DNA of 64,000 bases from Adiantum capillus-veneris (GCA_014529385.2 CM043968.1:132132018-132196017); one strand, 5' to 3'; positions 23,384 through 34,891 are shown, numbered from the stretch's first letter. A program made the numbers and translations. The notes: a model not told the origin generated them from the sequence alone.

Positions 23384-26300
23384 TTAGTGGAGTCCCGTCA
23401 ATTTCAACATCTGAAGATGTGACTCGTATCGCAGGTTTCCTATGGTCAATGTAGGGCCGAATATCTTACTTTCATGAGTAAAGAAACCAGTGTAGATTGC
23501 CTCCTCAAAGGCCTGCATGTGGAAACTAGGCATAAACATGATTCTCTGATAAAAGAGGTGTAATACTATTGGAGATGGCTGCAAGGCTAAATCATACATA
23601 CATCATATCTGGGAGATTGTGTCGGCCGTTGACAAAAATGTTGAGCTGGTAGCTTTATCCGGCGCGAACACTTCAATGCAAGCCAATAATGTTCTGCAAA
23701 TCTTTTTGACATTTGACACAAAAGGTCAGGAGAGCCAATAAAGAGCTTAATGGTGCCCGTTAGGGTTTTCACCATGTAGGCCTTACTTATTCTCTCTCCC
23801 ACCTTCGGTCCTGGCATCCTGGGGTAATTAAGACAATTCAGCTTCTTTGCTGTGATTCTGTCATGTTCTTGCCAGCTCCTGACTCGTGGCACTGCACAAA
23901 ATGTTGCATATTCTCTAACTTCCTTGGGTGCCTCCACCAAATAGAGTGGGTAGGTGGGGTACTTTGTCAACCACCCTTTCCTCCAGCTTGGCTGGGAGTC
24001 TACTATCTTCTTTGATTCCTCCTCTTTTGTGATGTCGCCTTTGTATAGCGCGACATACTGCTCTTCTTCTATCCTTTTCTTTGTTTTCAGCACTTCAAAC
24101 TTTAGTAGAGGAAGGGGCAATATAGGTTTCATCCACTATTCTTACAGCACCTTAGTATCCAACCCTTGAAGTCCAATGGAGAACTGTAGTCTTCTTTCCC
24201 ACTCCATGGCCGCCTTTGCACTCTCCTCTGTTGCCTTCTCCATCTGCTCGTGCAATCTTTTTTCCTCCTCGGTAAGTCTTGATGTTGTGGCCTCTTCTTG
24301 TGCTGAGGCTGGATCTTCACTAGTTGTGGCTTCCCCAGTCTCTGGAAGCTCCACAGCTGCCCCGCCTATTTCTTCTTGTTGCTGATTCTCTGTATCTTTT
24401 ATCACTTTGTCTTGCAGATCTTGGAGCTGCTTTCGGAGGGCCTCATTCTCCGCTCTCAGTGCTTGGGTCTCTGATGTAAGTCGTTCTTATGTAGACAATG
24501 AGCCCTCCGCAATGTGAAATCTCTGCACTTGGAGCTGCTTTCGGAGGGCCTCATTCTCCGCTCTCAGTGCTTGGGTCTCTGATGTAAGTCGTTCTTATCT
24601 AGCCAATGAGCCCTCCGCAATGTGAAATCTCTGCACTTGCTCTAGCCGCAATTCTCTTTGCAAACTCCGGATTTGATCTTCGAGACCGGGTACTATTGCT
24701 CCTTCTGGCTCTACTCCTGCTCTGCTAGCTCTTGGTGTGGATTCAAGCCTTAGGATTGTTCTCTCCTGCAGCTCCATCCTTTCTCATAGCTCAATGAGCT
24801 CATCCTTTGTAGCTTCCAATTCATCATTAATTGTTTCTTTGGCTTCTTGTGCACTGGCCACCTCTCTTGAAGCATCAGCAAGTCGGAGGATTAGTCCATC
24901 TCTTTCATTTTCTGCTTCCAAGAGAGATGCCTTGAGGTACTCTCATTCTTTTAGTGCACTCTCATATTTTGTTTCCAGCTCATCTTCTCTCTTTTCCACT
25001 TCTTCTTCGTTGTCCCTCATTGTCTTTGATCGGGCTTTGATCTCCTACAATAGTTGATGCACTTTCTGGATATCTCTTTCATCCTCATCTTCAAGCTCAT
25101 CCTCCTCTTCAAGCTCATCCTTCGCCTTCTCAGATACCAACCTCCGCTCTCTGTCGAATCGATTCTTGGTCCTCCTCTCCGTTCCTCTCTGTTTTTCCTG
25201 TGTTAAGGCAATGCCATACACAACTTTGAGGGCCTCTTCTTGAGTATATCCTGTGTCTATTAGAGCATCATATTGCTCTTTCTTCTCTTGAATTGGATCC
25301 GTTGCCTTCTCCTCTTGCTGTATTTTGGGCTTTTCTAGCACATCCACCTCAACTTCAGTAGTCGTTTCCTCCACTATCTTTTCCTCTCCTTCAGGACTAG
25401 ACTCTTCTACCTTTCCCTTGCCCTTGTCACCTCCTTTAATTCAGCTTTAAGGTGTTGAACTTCTACTTCGGTGTATGGATCTACTGGTTGCTGCTCCAAT
25501 ATATCTTCTGATTCTTCATAAGCCTTGATATATTGATCGTACTGATCAATATTTGGTCTTGTTGAGCTGGCTCCAACTTTGGTTGGGTCTGGTACCCACT
25601 TTTCCTCAAAATCTTCTTTTAAGGCTCGCTCGGCTCTACTGTTCAATCAGCCTCTCCATTCTGGCGGCTTTCTGGCTCTTAGTTTGCTTGGGAGCGGGTT
25701 TCTTCTTGGTCTTCTTCTTGAGGGGCTTGTCTTCTTCTTCTTCTGGCTCGGAAACAATCTCTAGCTTCCGCCTTGCCCTTGTTGACACTCTCTTGGTGAC
25801 CTCTGGCTGGTCTTCATCTTCATCTATCTCTTTTAGCCATTGGTTTTGCGAGGGAGCCTTTGGACACTAGTCACTTGCTTCGATAGCTTCATAAGCTATC
25901 TTAGTCAACACTTCGGCTCCCCCAATGTACTTTGGCTTCTCTTTTTGCAAAGCAATTACTTTCTTATGAATGTGCTGAGCATAATTGACTTCTCTCGGGA
26001 TGTTGCTCTTTATTGCCCAAGTGATGGTTGTGGCAATGGCATGTGGTGGTGTGGTATACTTCTGTGGTCTTTTACTGCATATGTGTAAAAGTTGGTTGTA
26101 GAGCCGGCAAAACTTTGCCGCTTTCGGATCTACCAGGTCTTCATAGGTGGGATTTTTCTTCTTTGGCCCATACACTTCTATGGATTCTCTTCTTTCTTTG
26201 ACTGAGCATCCTTTGTTGTGCAGCTTCAGAGCATCTGCAATGAGCTGAGGAGTGATAACCACTTCAACCTTTTCCCCGTCCCAGGTTGTTAGTGTAGCCA

Positions 26301-26655
26301 TTTCGTCTTTTTGTATGGTGGTTACCAACTCATACACTCTTTGAGTGTCTACTCCTGATGGTCTGGAAGTAAAAAATCTGTGGAGATCTGTGCTTTCCAG
26401 GTATCTGCTTATTTCCTCTGTTCTGCTGTAGTCCACCAAGTCTTGGGGAATCATTGGGATATCCACTGTTTGTCCCCGTGGGTCTCTGAAAGTACCTTGG
26501 TATATCTTTATCCCCTATTCTTCTAACACTGCTTCTTCTATCTAAGTCTTTGTGGGCTTGAGAGTCTCTAGGGGAATAGAAAATGGCTCGGTTTTTGCTA
26601 TTGCTTCCCTGAGTGTTGGTCTCTTTCTCTTTGCTGACGACTTCCCTGAATCCAT
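23384..26655 (-). pseudogene. Element F ORF, copy 2: ~1,000-residue coiled-coil protein
   Basis: The start is placed at the ATG at 26655 (MDSGKSSAKRKRPT), a basic, NLS-like beginning. In frame it meets two TAG stops (about 26539 and 26513), then reads open from about 26510 to 25867 (IPMIPQDLVDYSR, VYELVTTIQKDEM, TPQLIADALKL, QKYTTPPHAIATTITWA). Further frames at 25646-25407, 25374-25045, 24777-24595, 24405-24142 and 24132-23587 carry the charged and coiled-coil parts, and 23599-23384 the C-terminus. A 108-bp in-frame tandem repeat (24423-24638) is unique to this copy. The N-terminal part loosely recalls the plant-transposon-associated domain found in some plant retroelement ORFs; low confidence. 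No pol domain occurs. Confidence 0.75.
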
Positions 26656-28500
26656 GGATCCTATAACTCCAATTTCAGAAGTTAGCGTCTTTTTCAGTAC
26701 TGAAAGCCAAAATTAAGTTTTTAACTATCCAAATGACTTGAAAATTGAAACATAAGCTATTCAGGGCCTAAGGATGCAATGCATGTGGAAAAATATGAAG
26801 TTGGGGTGCAAAATCATGCTGGAGACATCATATGCATATGATGTCTTTTGTGTCAAAATGGCTTGATATTGGTTGTGCTTGTAGCTGATAGTGCATACAT
26901 CCATTCTATATGCCTGGATTTGAATTTGGGTCCCATTTGGTCAAGTTATGGTCATTTTAGTCGTGATCACGCTCTTTGTAAGATATTGAGGGGGAATTGG
27001 ATTTTGTGATCGAAATTGGATGAAACTTAGTGGTTTGCTCTCAATTGGCATGTAGATCACTTCTATGCGGTGGTTTCAACTCTGAAATGCAAAATTCAAG
27101 TAGGGAGAGATCATACGCGTATGATGTCTTTTTGGGTAAAATTGAACCATTTTGCAGTGTAAGCTTGGATTTGGGTTTATATAGGCTTAGACAATGATTT
27201 TATGAAATTTGGGTATAGTTTGGACTAAAATTGGCTCTGGAGACATCATACGTGTATGATATCTTTTGTGTCATTTTTGCATGAGATTGGTTCTGTGGGC
27301 TCCTCTATGATAGTAAAGGATTGTGTGTACCCAAATCTTGACTTGAAGTTGAGTATGATGTATTTTGGCAAGATTACACTCTAAATAGAGGATTTTCCGC
27401 TAATTGAGCTAATGGAGTGATCCCCTTGACCAAATGGTACCAAACTTCATATGTGGCATGTATTTGATATATATAATGGATATATGATGAGAAATGATCA
27501 ATTTTGGCTCTATACGTGCAAAGTGACATCATACGCTGTCAGGAGTTTGTTGGAGCAAGTGATTGCGCATATGTACATAGCCATGCATGGTGCATCAAAT
27601 AAAGAATTGCCCATTTTCCAGAGCCAGGTGGCTACGTGGGGCCCACATGTGTACAGGTAGGACAGGGTGTACATAGTGCATTGATTTTCACTATTACCAG
27701 TACGAGTGTGTTTTTTCTATAATAATGAGTAGTTGATAGCGCGTAAAACTTCTCGAGGAAGCTACCCGCGGACCGACGACATGAGGTAAGCAGGAGCGTC
27801 AGATGGCATCTAGTGGCGTCAGGAGGGCGAATGGGGTCAATACTTGCACATGGATAAATACGGACACAATGTGGGTGTTTCCTTGTGATAATTATGCATA
27901 AAGGTCATCATGAGGACCATCTTTTCGGGCCACTTCATGTGGTGGCGGGATGCATTATTGAAAATGTTGAGTGCCAGGTGTGCGGATGATGCAAAAAGCT
28001 GACAACTATGCACTGCGAGGTCAGTTTTTGGCTTGTTCGGGTCCGTTTGAGGTCAACTAAAAGGCCAAGGGTGCCCAAGTAATAAAGCTAAGTGTGGGAA
28101 CTAAAAAACTGAGAGAAGACCAGAAAAAACGTGGAGAAGAGAGGAGGAACAACTGCAACTGTGTTTTTTGGGGTTTTTGGAGCTTGCTTTGGCCGTAAAC
28201 TGCTCATCCGAGGTCGGATTGGAGCACTTTGACATTGTAGACTGGGGTTTTGGGCCGTTCTGGACGCGATGGAGCTGTCCATTTTGCCAAATTCCTTACT
28301 ATTTTTCTGTTGTTTTGGTTGTGTAAGTTTCTCCTATGAGCGAAGCTTCTTCTCCAATTTGTGATTGTATCTGGCATATTTTACCCATATTGTGTGACTA
28401 TTTTCCCCATTGGTGCTGACCCGAGCTTAACTGTATCTAAACATCAGAAATTATCCTCTTTTGAGCTGAGTTTTTTGGGTGTCTGTGTGTGTGTGTGTCT
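26656..28500. other. Unclassified leader region with repeated palindromes
   Basis: Lies upstream (minus-strand sense) of the F start codon and may be its 5' leader, but no matching 5' LTR or PBS is seen. It contains three copies of a palindromic motif: GACATCATATGCATATGATGTC (26823-26844, perfect 22 bp), ATCATACGCGTATGAT (27110-27125, perfect) and ATCATACGTGTATGAT (27245-27260, one mismatch). A half site lies at 27525-27535. Each full motif is followed by a T-rich phrase like CTTTTGTGTC. No coding sequence recognised; the 27451-27660 ORF has no motif. Confidence 0.55.
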
Positions 28501-28584
28501 TGTTAGAAAATAAGACGTAACTAAATAGATAATTGAGTAGATTACTTAATGGAGAGAGACAAATTTACATACACGAGATTATAG

Positions 28585-28619
<35 letters not shown>

Positions 28620-29109
28620 GTCCTTGTGTGAATAAGTCCAAATCTGACCCTCCAATCTGCCCATGTGTGGCCGCCCTTGTGTAGACAAATCCGCTTTTGA
28701 ATTCGGCCACCGACCACCGGCCATTGACTACCGGCCACGGCCAACCGAACGGTCCATTTCCGACCACTTTCCGGCCGCCGTTTGGCCATAATATTCCGTG
28801 GAAAAGAAATATTCCGGGGTTCAAAATCTATTTATTTATGATCTTTCTTTATGTGGAACAATAGGTTTATGTGGGAAGTTAATCTATGTGTGAAGAATAC
28901 TATCTCTAAGCTTTTTCTTCACACATAGATTAACTTCCCACATAAACCTATTGTTCCACATAAAGAAAGATCATAAATAAATAGATTCTGAACCCGATTT
29001 TCAATCTGATTGCTCTGATAAACTCATGATGACTCACAAAAATGAGAATCTCAATTACTTTGCAAAATAACTGAAATGACTTATATGGATAAATGTTGGG
29101 TACATTACA
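28501..29109 (-). repeat. Gypsy-type 3' LTR (family E)
   Basis: On the minus strand this runs from TGTAATGTACCC (29109) to TTTTCTAACA (28501), 609 bp, TGT...ACA ends. Just upstream in that sense is TTAAGTTGGGGAGAT, a polypurine tract preceded by GATGAGGACATCTCGAATC, a phrase common at the end of plant gypsy pol genes. It contains a GA tract (28588-28618) and the long palindrome at 28817-28995. No matching second LTR in the window. Confidence 0.7.
28817..28995. repeat. Near-perfect palindrome, 81-bp arms
   Basis: Arms 28817-28897 and 28915-28995 are exact reverse complements at 80 of 81 positions (mismatch at 28824/28988), with a 17-base spacer. The inner 73 bp of each arm match without error. 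A transcript from either strand would fold into a long hairpin. It lies inside the family E LTR. Confidence 0.95.
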
Positions 29110-29559
29110 ATCTCCCCAACTTAAAGATTCGAGATGTCCTCATCTCGAGAAAAATTAAGAATACTCCTGAGTGTATATCAATGATTATGATAACTCAAAT
29201 CAATAGGGTACTTTCTAAACTTAGACTTATCTAGTCCAATAAAAGCTCAATCGTATGATTTAATCAATCCTTACTTATCCGATTCATTAAAACCCAATCA
29301 CATGACCTAACCAATCTTGACTTAACCAGTCCATCAAAACTTAGTCATATGACTTATGTCAGGACAAGGGTAGGACCAGTCAGGGCCAAGGGCCAGGACG
29401 GACATGCAGTCAAGGTGGTCCCTATATTTAGAAGGCCAAGGGCCTATATAGGGCATGTCTGGGTGGTGATGAGCATGTCAGTTCCCTTGCCCTTATATTG
29501 GTATCGCGGTGCCTACAGTTGCCATACGGTAACGAGAATTTGATCTCTCTACCAACAAG
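29110..29559 (-). other. Gypsy family E 3' tail and unassigned sequence
   Basis: The first ~60 bp on the minus strand read SRDEDISNL before the polypurine tract, consistent with the end of a gypsy polyprotein or its 3' UTR. Beyond ~29200 stops are dense and no integrase motif is seen. A GGCCAAGGGCC-type repeat occurs near 29380-29450. Homology is lost before the copia fragment starts. Confidence 0.4.
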
Positions 29560-30316
29560 CTGTGGGATGCTTAATTTCTGTATGCAACACTCGGCCAGAC
29601 ATACAATATGTTGTTTCCTAGTTGATCAGGTTTATGCATAGCCCCGGCACTAAGCATTGGCAAGCTGTGAAGCATGTCTTTAGATATCTCAAAGGCACTA
29701 TGAACTTTGGTCTCTTCTATGGTAGAGATAATTAGCCTTGCTTGCATGCATTTACAGATAGTGATTGGGCTGGTTGTTATGATACACGAGCGTCCACTAG
29801 TGGCAATTGCTTTCTTCTTGGTCGATCATGCATATCATGGTTGAGTAAGAAGTAGCCAATTGTGGCCACATCCAATTGTGAGGCTGAGTATAGGGCAGCA
29901 TTCATGGCTACGGTGGAGTGTGTATGGCTCATACGTCTCTTGATGGATCTATGCATGAAGCCACAGGAGTCTACAACCATTTTCACTGACAGTCAGAGTG
30001 CATTGGCAGTTGCGAGGAATCTAGTGTTTCATGCTCGCACAAAACACATTGAGGTGCATTATCACTATGTCAGAGAGCGGCTACATGCAAGAGATATTGA
30101 TTTGGCGTATGTACCTACACAAGACAATGTGGAAGACATGTAGGAGATATTGATTTGCCGTATGTACCTACACAGGACAATGTGGCAGACTTGTTCACCA
30201 AAGCTCTCCCAAGGGAAAAGTTTGAAGCTTTTCGCAAAGCTTTAGGCTTGTTACCATGTGGGGGACTGATCTGTCACCTCCCTGTACATGTTCACATCAT
30301 TCACTCCAGGGGGGTT
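29560..30316 (+). pseudogene. Copia RT C-terminus and RNase H fragment
   Basis: Begins near TRPDIQYV (about 29590) and runs through [28 protein letters not shown]-like, CEAEYRAAFMATVECVWL, FTDSQSALAVARN and HARTKHIEVHYHYVRERL, the standard copia RNase H motifs. A TAG interrupts at 29853. A ~53-bp tandem duplication (30092-30144 / 30145-30197) repeats YVPTQDNV and introduces a stop; the second copy continues into LFTKALPREKFEAFRKALGLLP. The 3' UTR has a CCAGGGGGG polypurine tract before the LTR. It is the same family as the minus-strand fragment at 63535-64000. Confidence 0.9.
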
Positions 30317-30619
30317 TGTTACACTTACGTGTCCCGCGGGTAGTTTTGATGTGAACCGTTTCCCTATACATGGGCACTTTTTACTCTAGTACTGGCTAGA
30401 GTTTTTTTCCCTGTGTAACCACATGTACACACTATACGCATGTGTGGTGGTACATTGTCCTTAGGGAGACTCGTATCTTTCTCTCATACTCACACTTGAA
30501 CTTCTCATAACAAAGTGAGGGAGCTTCAAGCTATCAAGCTTCTTGCTATGTGTGTGTGTGTATCTAAGGGTGTGTGTGTGCGCGTCTATAGCTTCCCTCA
30601 CTCCCTTCTTCACCCAACA
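30317..30619 (+). repeat. Copia LTR
   Basis: Starts TGTTACACTTACG right after the polypurine tract and ends CACCCAACA, 303 bp. Contains TG-repeat tracts near the 3' end. It is the 3' LTR of the truncated copia fragment to its left; no 5' partner is visible. Confidence 0.75.
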
Positions 30620-31538
30620 CACCGTTTGGGTTGGCTAAGTGAATATAAAGGGCTTTTTGACCTACTATGCACTGATGTTGGATGTTTCTGCTAGGGTTTG
30701 TAGGGGAGTTTGCCCCGGTTTCTTATCGAGGATGTACTTGTTTTGTACCTGGTTGTTTGGATGAGATAATGCAATACATTATTTGCATTCACATGGGAGG
30801 GTGTAGTTTCTTGTTTTTTTTTTTAACTCGTATAAGCAGCTAGTCCTTTTTTGGTTTTGACCTTCGAAACTGGCTCAATACCACTTGGTTTGCTAAGAGA
30901 ATGGATTCTATATAAAAATAAACTATATATTTTCTGAATAAAGAAAAATAAGTTTGAACTGTTAATGGAGTTTTTTTAGGCTTCTTTTATGGCTTCATAT
31001 GATGGAGCCTCATTAATTTGGCAAAAAAATTGTTTGATGGGGGGATAAGACACTTGGATTAGAAGGGGTTATGGCCTTCTAATCAAAATAATATTATAAT
31101 AAAATTTAACTTTGGGATAATAAGACATATTTTAAAATGGAACACATAAATACTTCGGACTAAGCTTATAAAGTTTAAAAGAAAGTTGTGAGATGGACAT
31201 GGATAACAACTGGTATAGTCCATTGGTACTTGTAAAACACATCCAAGGCTAACATATCTGTTGTCTTGTTTGGATGGATGCAAGTAAGGACTCTATCTTA
31301 TCTTGGAAAGTTTTTTTTGGCTTTTAGCAGTTATCCAATATAGGATTACACATACACCTACTGCAAGGGAAGTACTTTTTTTATTTGTATACTTGAATGA
31401 GGCTTCATTCTTACAAACATTGTACAAAGATAATTCTAAGACTGAGTTGTTTTTGTACTTATCATTTCCTTTATTCTAGAGCCAGCTATCTTTTGAATGT
31501 AGAAGTTCAATTATGTCTTATTAATTATGATAAAACAG

Positions 31539-31577
<39 letters not shown>

Positions 31578-31949
31578 TATATGGAACACAGAATGCATGT
31601 TGACAAACACTCTGTGATATTGCACACATATACACCCATGCAATTCCCACCCCACACACCCATGCCTATAAGGTTGACCCCTTGCTATATGTTCGACACT
31701 TCATGCCATAGTTTTTTGGATATGCTCCTTGCTTGCCATACTCGGCTCATTGCTTGCATATTTGAAGTGTAAACACATCTTTTGACACACACACACAGAC
31801 ACACACACACACACACACACAAGCACACACACACACAATATATGGAACACAGGATGCATGCTAATAAACACTTTGTGATATTATAGACACACAACCACAC
31901 AACACACACTTGCTCATATAGTACCATAGAAAAAAAGAAGTAAATTTTG
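30620..31949. other. Unclassified stretch with CA microsatellites
   Basis: A+T-rich with no recognisable coding motif. CA tracts at about 31541-31572 and 31786-31840 lie in two related segments, each followed by ATATATGGAACACAGRATGCATG, suggesting a diverged local duplication about 270 bp apart. Short ORFs through the repeats are artefacts. Confidence 0.5.
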
Positions 31950-33720
31950 TTAACATGCCTCCACTAACCATGCCACTGGCAACAACATCATTGGTGCAAG
32001 AGTGATAGAAGGACGGATACCTCCAAAGCAGGATACGATGATGGATTTGAAATTAATAAAGAACTATCTAAAGTGAGGATTTTCTCTGGTTGGAAATATA
32101 CTAAAAATTTGAACCATACTCTATACAAACCATCTTCTGTGTTTGCCCAGGAAATTGATGAAGCACAACCATGTGGTTGTTAACTCATAAAAGGTTTTCC
32201 AACTTTTTAGTGGACTAGAACCATTCGGAAGACATGTGATCACCACTAACCCTAGCATAGCTAGACATAAAACCTTCCAAGAATTTATCAAGAAAGGGTT
32301 AAATCACATACCATTAATACCAGTAAACCCTAAGTCAATAATAAAAGAACTTAGAAATGTATGGAAGACCTTATGTATCCTTTTAGGATGTGAGGATAGT
32401 AAAACTCATTACAATTATACCCAAGGTTCACTTAATGAGATATTTTCACAAAGATTTCCATTTTATAGGCAAAACCAAAACTCCTTGCTACAAGAAAACA
32501 GACCTGATGGATGAAATAAATTATATTTTACAATATTTATTTATATGCGGACTGGATAAATCTGCGCAAACTCCAGTATTCATATGTAAGAAAATCATTC
32601 AATTAGCAACAAGGAGAAGGCTGGAAAGCCCCGAATTCGGTCTTCTTTCTTCACAAGAGGAAGAAATTTGCCAGGCCATAGGATCTTATACCCAAGAGAT
32701 TGGGTTAGAAACACCATCTATGTTCTCTCTCCCATATCTTATGGGAAATTTTTAAAATCCATAAAATGGATTACAAATAGATCACTAATGCGCATAACTG
32801 TGTATTTACTCCTGCTACAACTATAATCACCAAATTACTCAAAGGATTAATACAAGGGTTTACAGAATACACCGAAATTATACATAAGAAGCTACATTTG
32901 TTTTTTGGAACACAAACCAACGGGTATTGGATGATTAATAATCAGTACGATTTTTTGATGAATCTACCAAAACGTATTACAAACATTCATTCCTTTGATA
33001 TAACATCCTATTATGAGGCTATTCCTCATAAAGGCACGCATGGACTGCTTGAGGTACTCGACAACATTATTAAACTCATAAAAACTATGAAATATCTTGG
33101 GTTTAAGAAATATCGCAAACAGATTGTGCTTACAAAAAAGAAAAGTGAAGTGGTGTGGACGTTTCAATGAGTTTATTCTTGATAATTGTTTTACAAAATT
33201 AGGCAAACATATTTATCGCCAAGAGAAGGTATACCAATGGGATATAATTGTTCACCATTCTGGTGTTTTTTGTATTTGGCATGGTATGAAATTGAATACA
33301 TAAAAAATCTATCCCGGCCTACACGATTTGATATGATGAAGGCATTCTTATATTCACTATTTGCTAATAATCCATTTATTCCACAATGTCTAAATCACAC
33401 CAAAAGCCTTTGTCCCACGAGACCCCTTTACAATTTACCCTTTGGACATTATTGGATTAAAGCCACACACAAGACAAACCAAACCACATATTTAAATATA
33501 CACATCCAATGTGCGAATCAATTGAAGGGGAGTATGTAACATACATCACATGGAAAAAAGACAAATTACCATGCCTAATGTTTCGTTTATTCATGCAACC
33601 AATAATCAAACAAAAAAGATGGCATATAATGTATGCATATCACAAGTTCTTGCCATATTATATAATGCATCCCAAGAATCGTATGCGAATCAGATTTAAA
33701 TAAACTAGTCTCTATGTTTG
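31950..33720 (+). pseudogene. Penelope-like reverse transcriptase relic
   Basis: Pieces in different frames keep the order of a Penelope-type RT. FGRHVITTNPS and KKGLNHIP (32224-32320) resemble the conserved N-terminal part. YILQYLFICGLDK and PYLMGNF (32520-32760) come before the fingers. FDITSYYEAIPHKG (about 32994-33035) matches motif A, usually FD..SLYTNIPH. GIPMGYNCSPFW followed by LAWYE (about 33228-33290) matches motif B (GIPMGTNCAPLLADLFL.YYE). FLYSLFANNPF (about 33340-33375) sits at motif C but lacks the catalytic YIDD aspartates. YLNIHI and later TYITWKK fit the thumb. No GIY-YIG endonuclease seen. Stops, at least four frameshifts and lost catalytic residues make it dead. Family call is by motif recall. 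Confidence 0.65.
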
Positions 33721-33897
33721 TAGAGAATGGTTTCAAAAAAGAGAAGGTACTTAATGTATTACCATTTCATTGAGAGAAATCAATAGAGGCATTAGATTTA
33801 CCATCAGTACCTTAAACCAGAGAATTGGTAGAGGATAGGTCCACTTGGTGGCCTATCCTCACCAATGCACCTTTCCCTCAGGGATGGGGGAGGGGGC

Positions 33898-33944
33898 CAC
33901 ACACACACACACATCACACACACACACACACACACATATATATA
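33898..33944. repeat. CA/TA microsatellite at gap edge
   Basis: ACAC run with one ATC break, ending TATATATA directly against the N block. The assembly gap probably results from this repeat. Confidence 0.95.
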
Positions 33945-34144
33945 NNNNNNNNNNNNNNNNNNNNNNNNNNNNNNNNNNNNNNNNNNNNNNNNNNNNNNNN
34001 NNNNNNNNNNNNNNNNNNNNNNNNNNNNNNNNNNNNNNNNNNNNNNNNNNNNNNNNNNNNNNNNNNNNNNNNNNNNNNNNNNNNNNNNNNNNNNNNNNNN
34101 NNNNNNNNNNNNNNNNNNNNNNNNNNNNNNNNNNNNNNNNNNNN
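33945..34144. other. Assembly gap of 200 N
   Basis: Exactly 200 undetermined bases, likely a placeholder length. The ORFs that appear to span it are meaningless. The 5' part of the gypsy element that resumes at 34145 must lie within or be lost in the gap. Confidence 0.99.
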
Positions 34145-34535
34145 ACAGAAAGTACTATGCTAAACTAGCAAAGGTACTATGGTCCCTTCAGATTCTTAGG
34201 CCAATCAATGAAAAGATGGCCTATCAACTTAAGTTGCCCAATCATTGGCTCATACACAATGCTTTTCATGTGAGCCTTTTAAAGCCTTACAAAGGAGAGC
34301 CACCTCAAGAACCAACTATTGAAGACCCACCGGAGATCGAGGACCACGAGGAGGTGCTGCAGCCCGAGTCCATTCTCCGACATGAAGACAAGGTATTAAG
34401 AGGCGGTAAGACTATCCGACGATATCTTATTAAGTTTAAGAATTATCCTTTTGAAGATGCTAGATGGATGCAAGGCATACAATTAAAGGATAACCTAAAC
34501 CTTGTCAATGCTTACAATGCTTCCCAAGAGTAAGC
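34145..34535 (+). pseudogene. Gypsy family A integrase C-terminus with chromodomain-like tail
   Basis: The best preserved family A C-terminus: YYAKLAKVLWSLQILRPINE, HWLIHNAFHVSLLKPYKG, then ESILRHEDKVL and YLIKFKNYPFEDARW. The last phrase resembles a chromodomain (Y-L-V-K-W-K-G-Y...W), which in chromoviruses guides integration to marked chromatin. It ends QE-TAA at 34533. The frame is open from the gap to the stop, so this piece has few lesions. It is followed by ~340 bp of 3' UTR and the polypurine tract. Confidence 0.85.
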
Positions 34536-34891
34536 AAATGTACAAAATGTTAAAAAATGAACAAAATTTTTTGTCTTATAAGACTCTCTTTTTCTTTATT
34601 TGTGCACAAAAATGAAGTAGTATGCATACTTAGATCAAGTTTGCGGAGACGACGTCTCCCGAACACCAAGTAGAGCTTGTCACTCTACTATGGAAGACTG
34701 ATAGGACTAATGTGCAGACATGCTTGCGGCAGCCTCAGGCTCTCAAGCGCCAAATGGACTAGTCATCCATTATGGAATGATGTCGTAGGGTAACATAGGG
34801 ATCCTCTACCCGCTAAGGAAAGGACTCGTACATATGCTTTATCTTCTCTATACCATAGTCGAGGACGACTATGATTTCAAGAGAGAGGTAA

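Noticed and set aside
28817-28995. MicroRNA gene
   Set aside because: Pairing is too perfect and too long for a conserved plant MIR; more like an inverted duplication or siRNA hairpin, and no expression data.
33825-34533. ORFs reading through the N block
   Set aside because: Frame across undetermined bases is meaningless; only the part after 34145 is real gypsy coding sequence.
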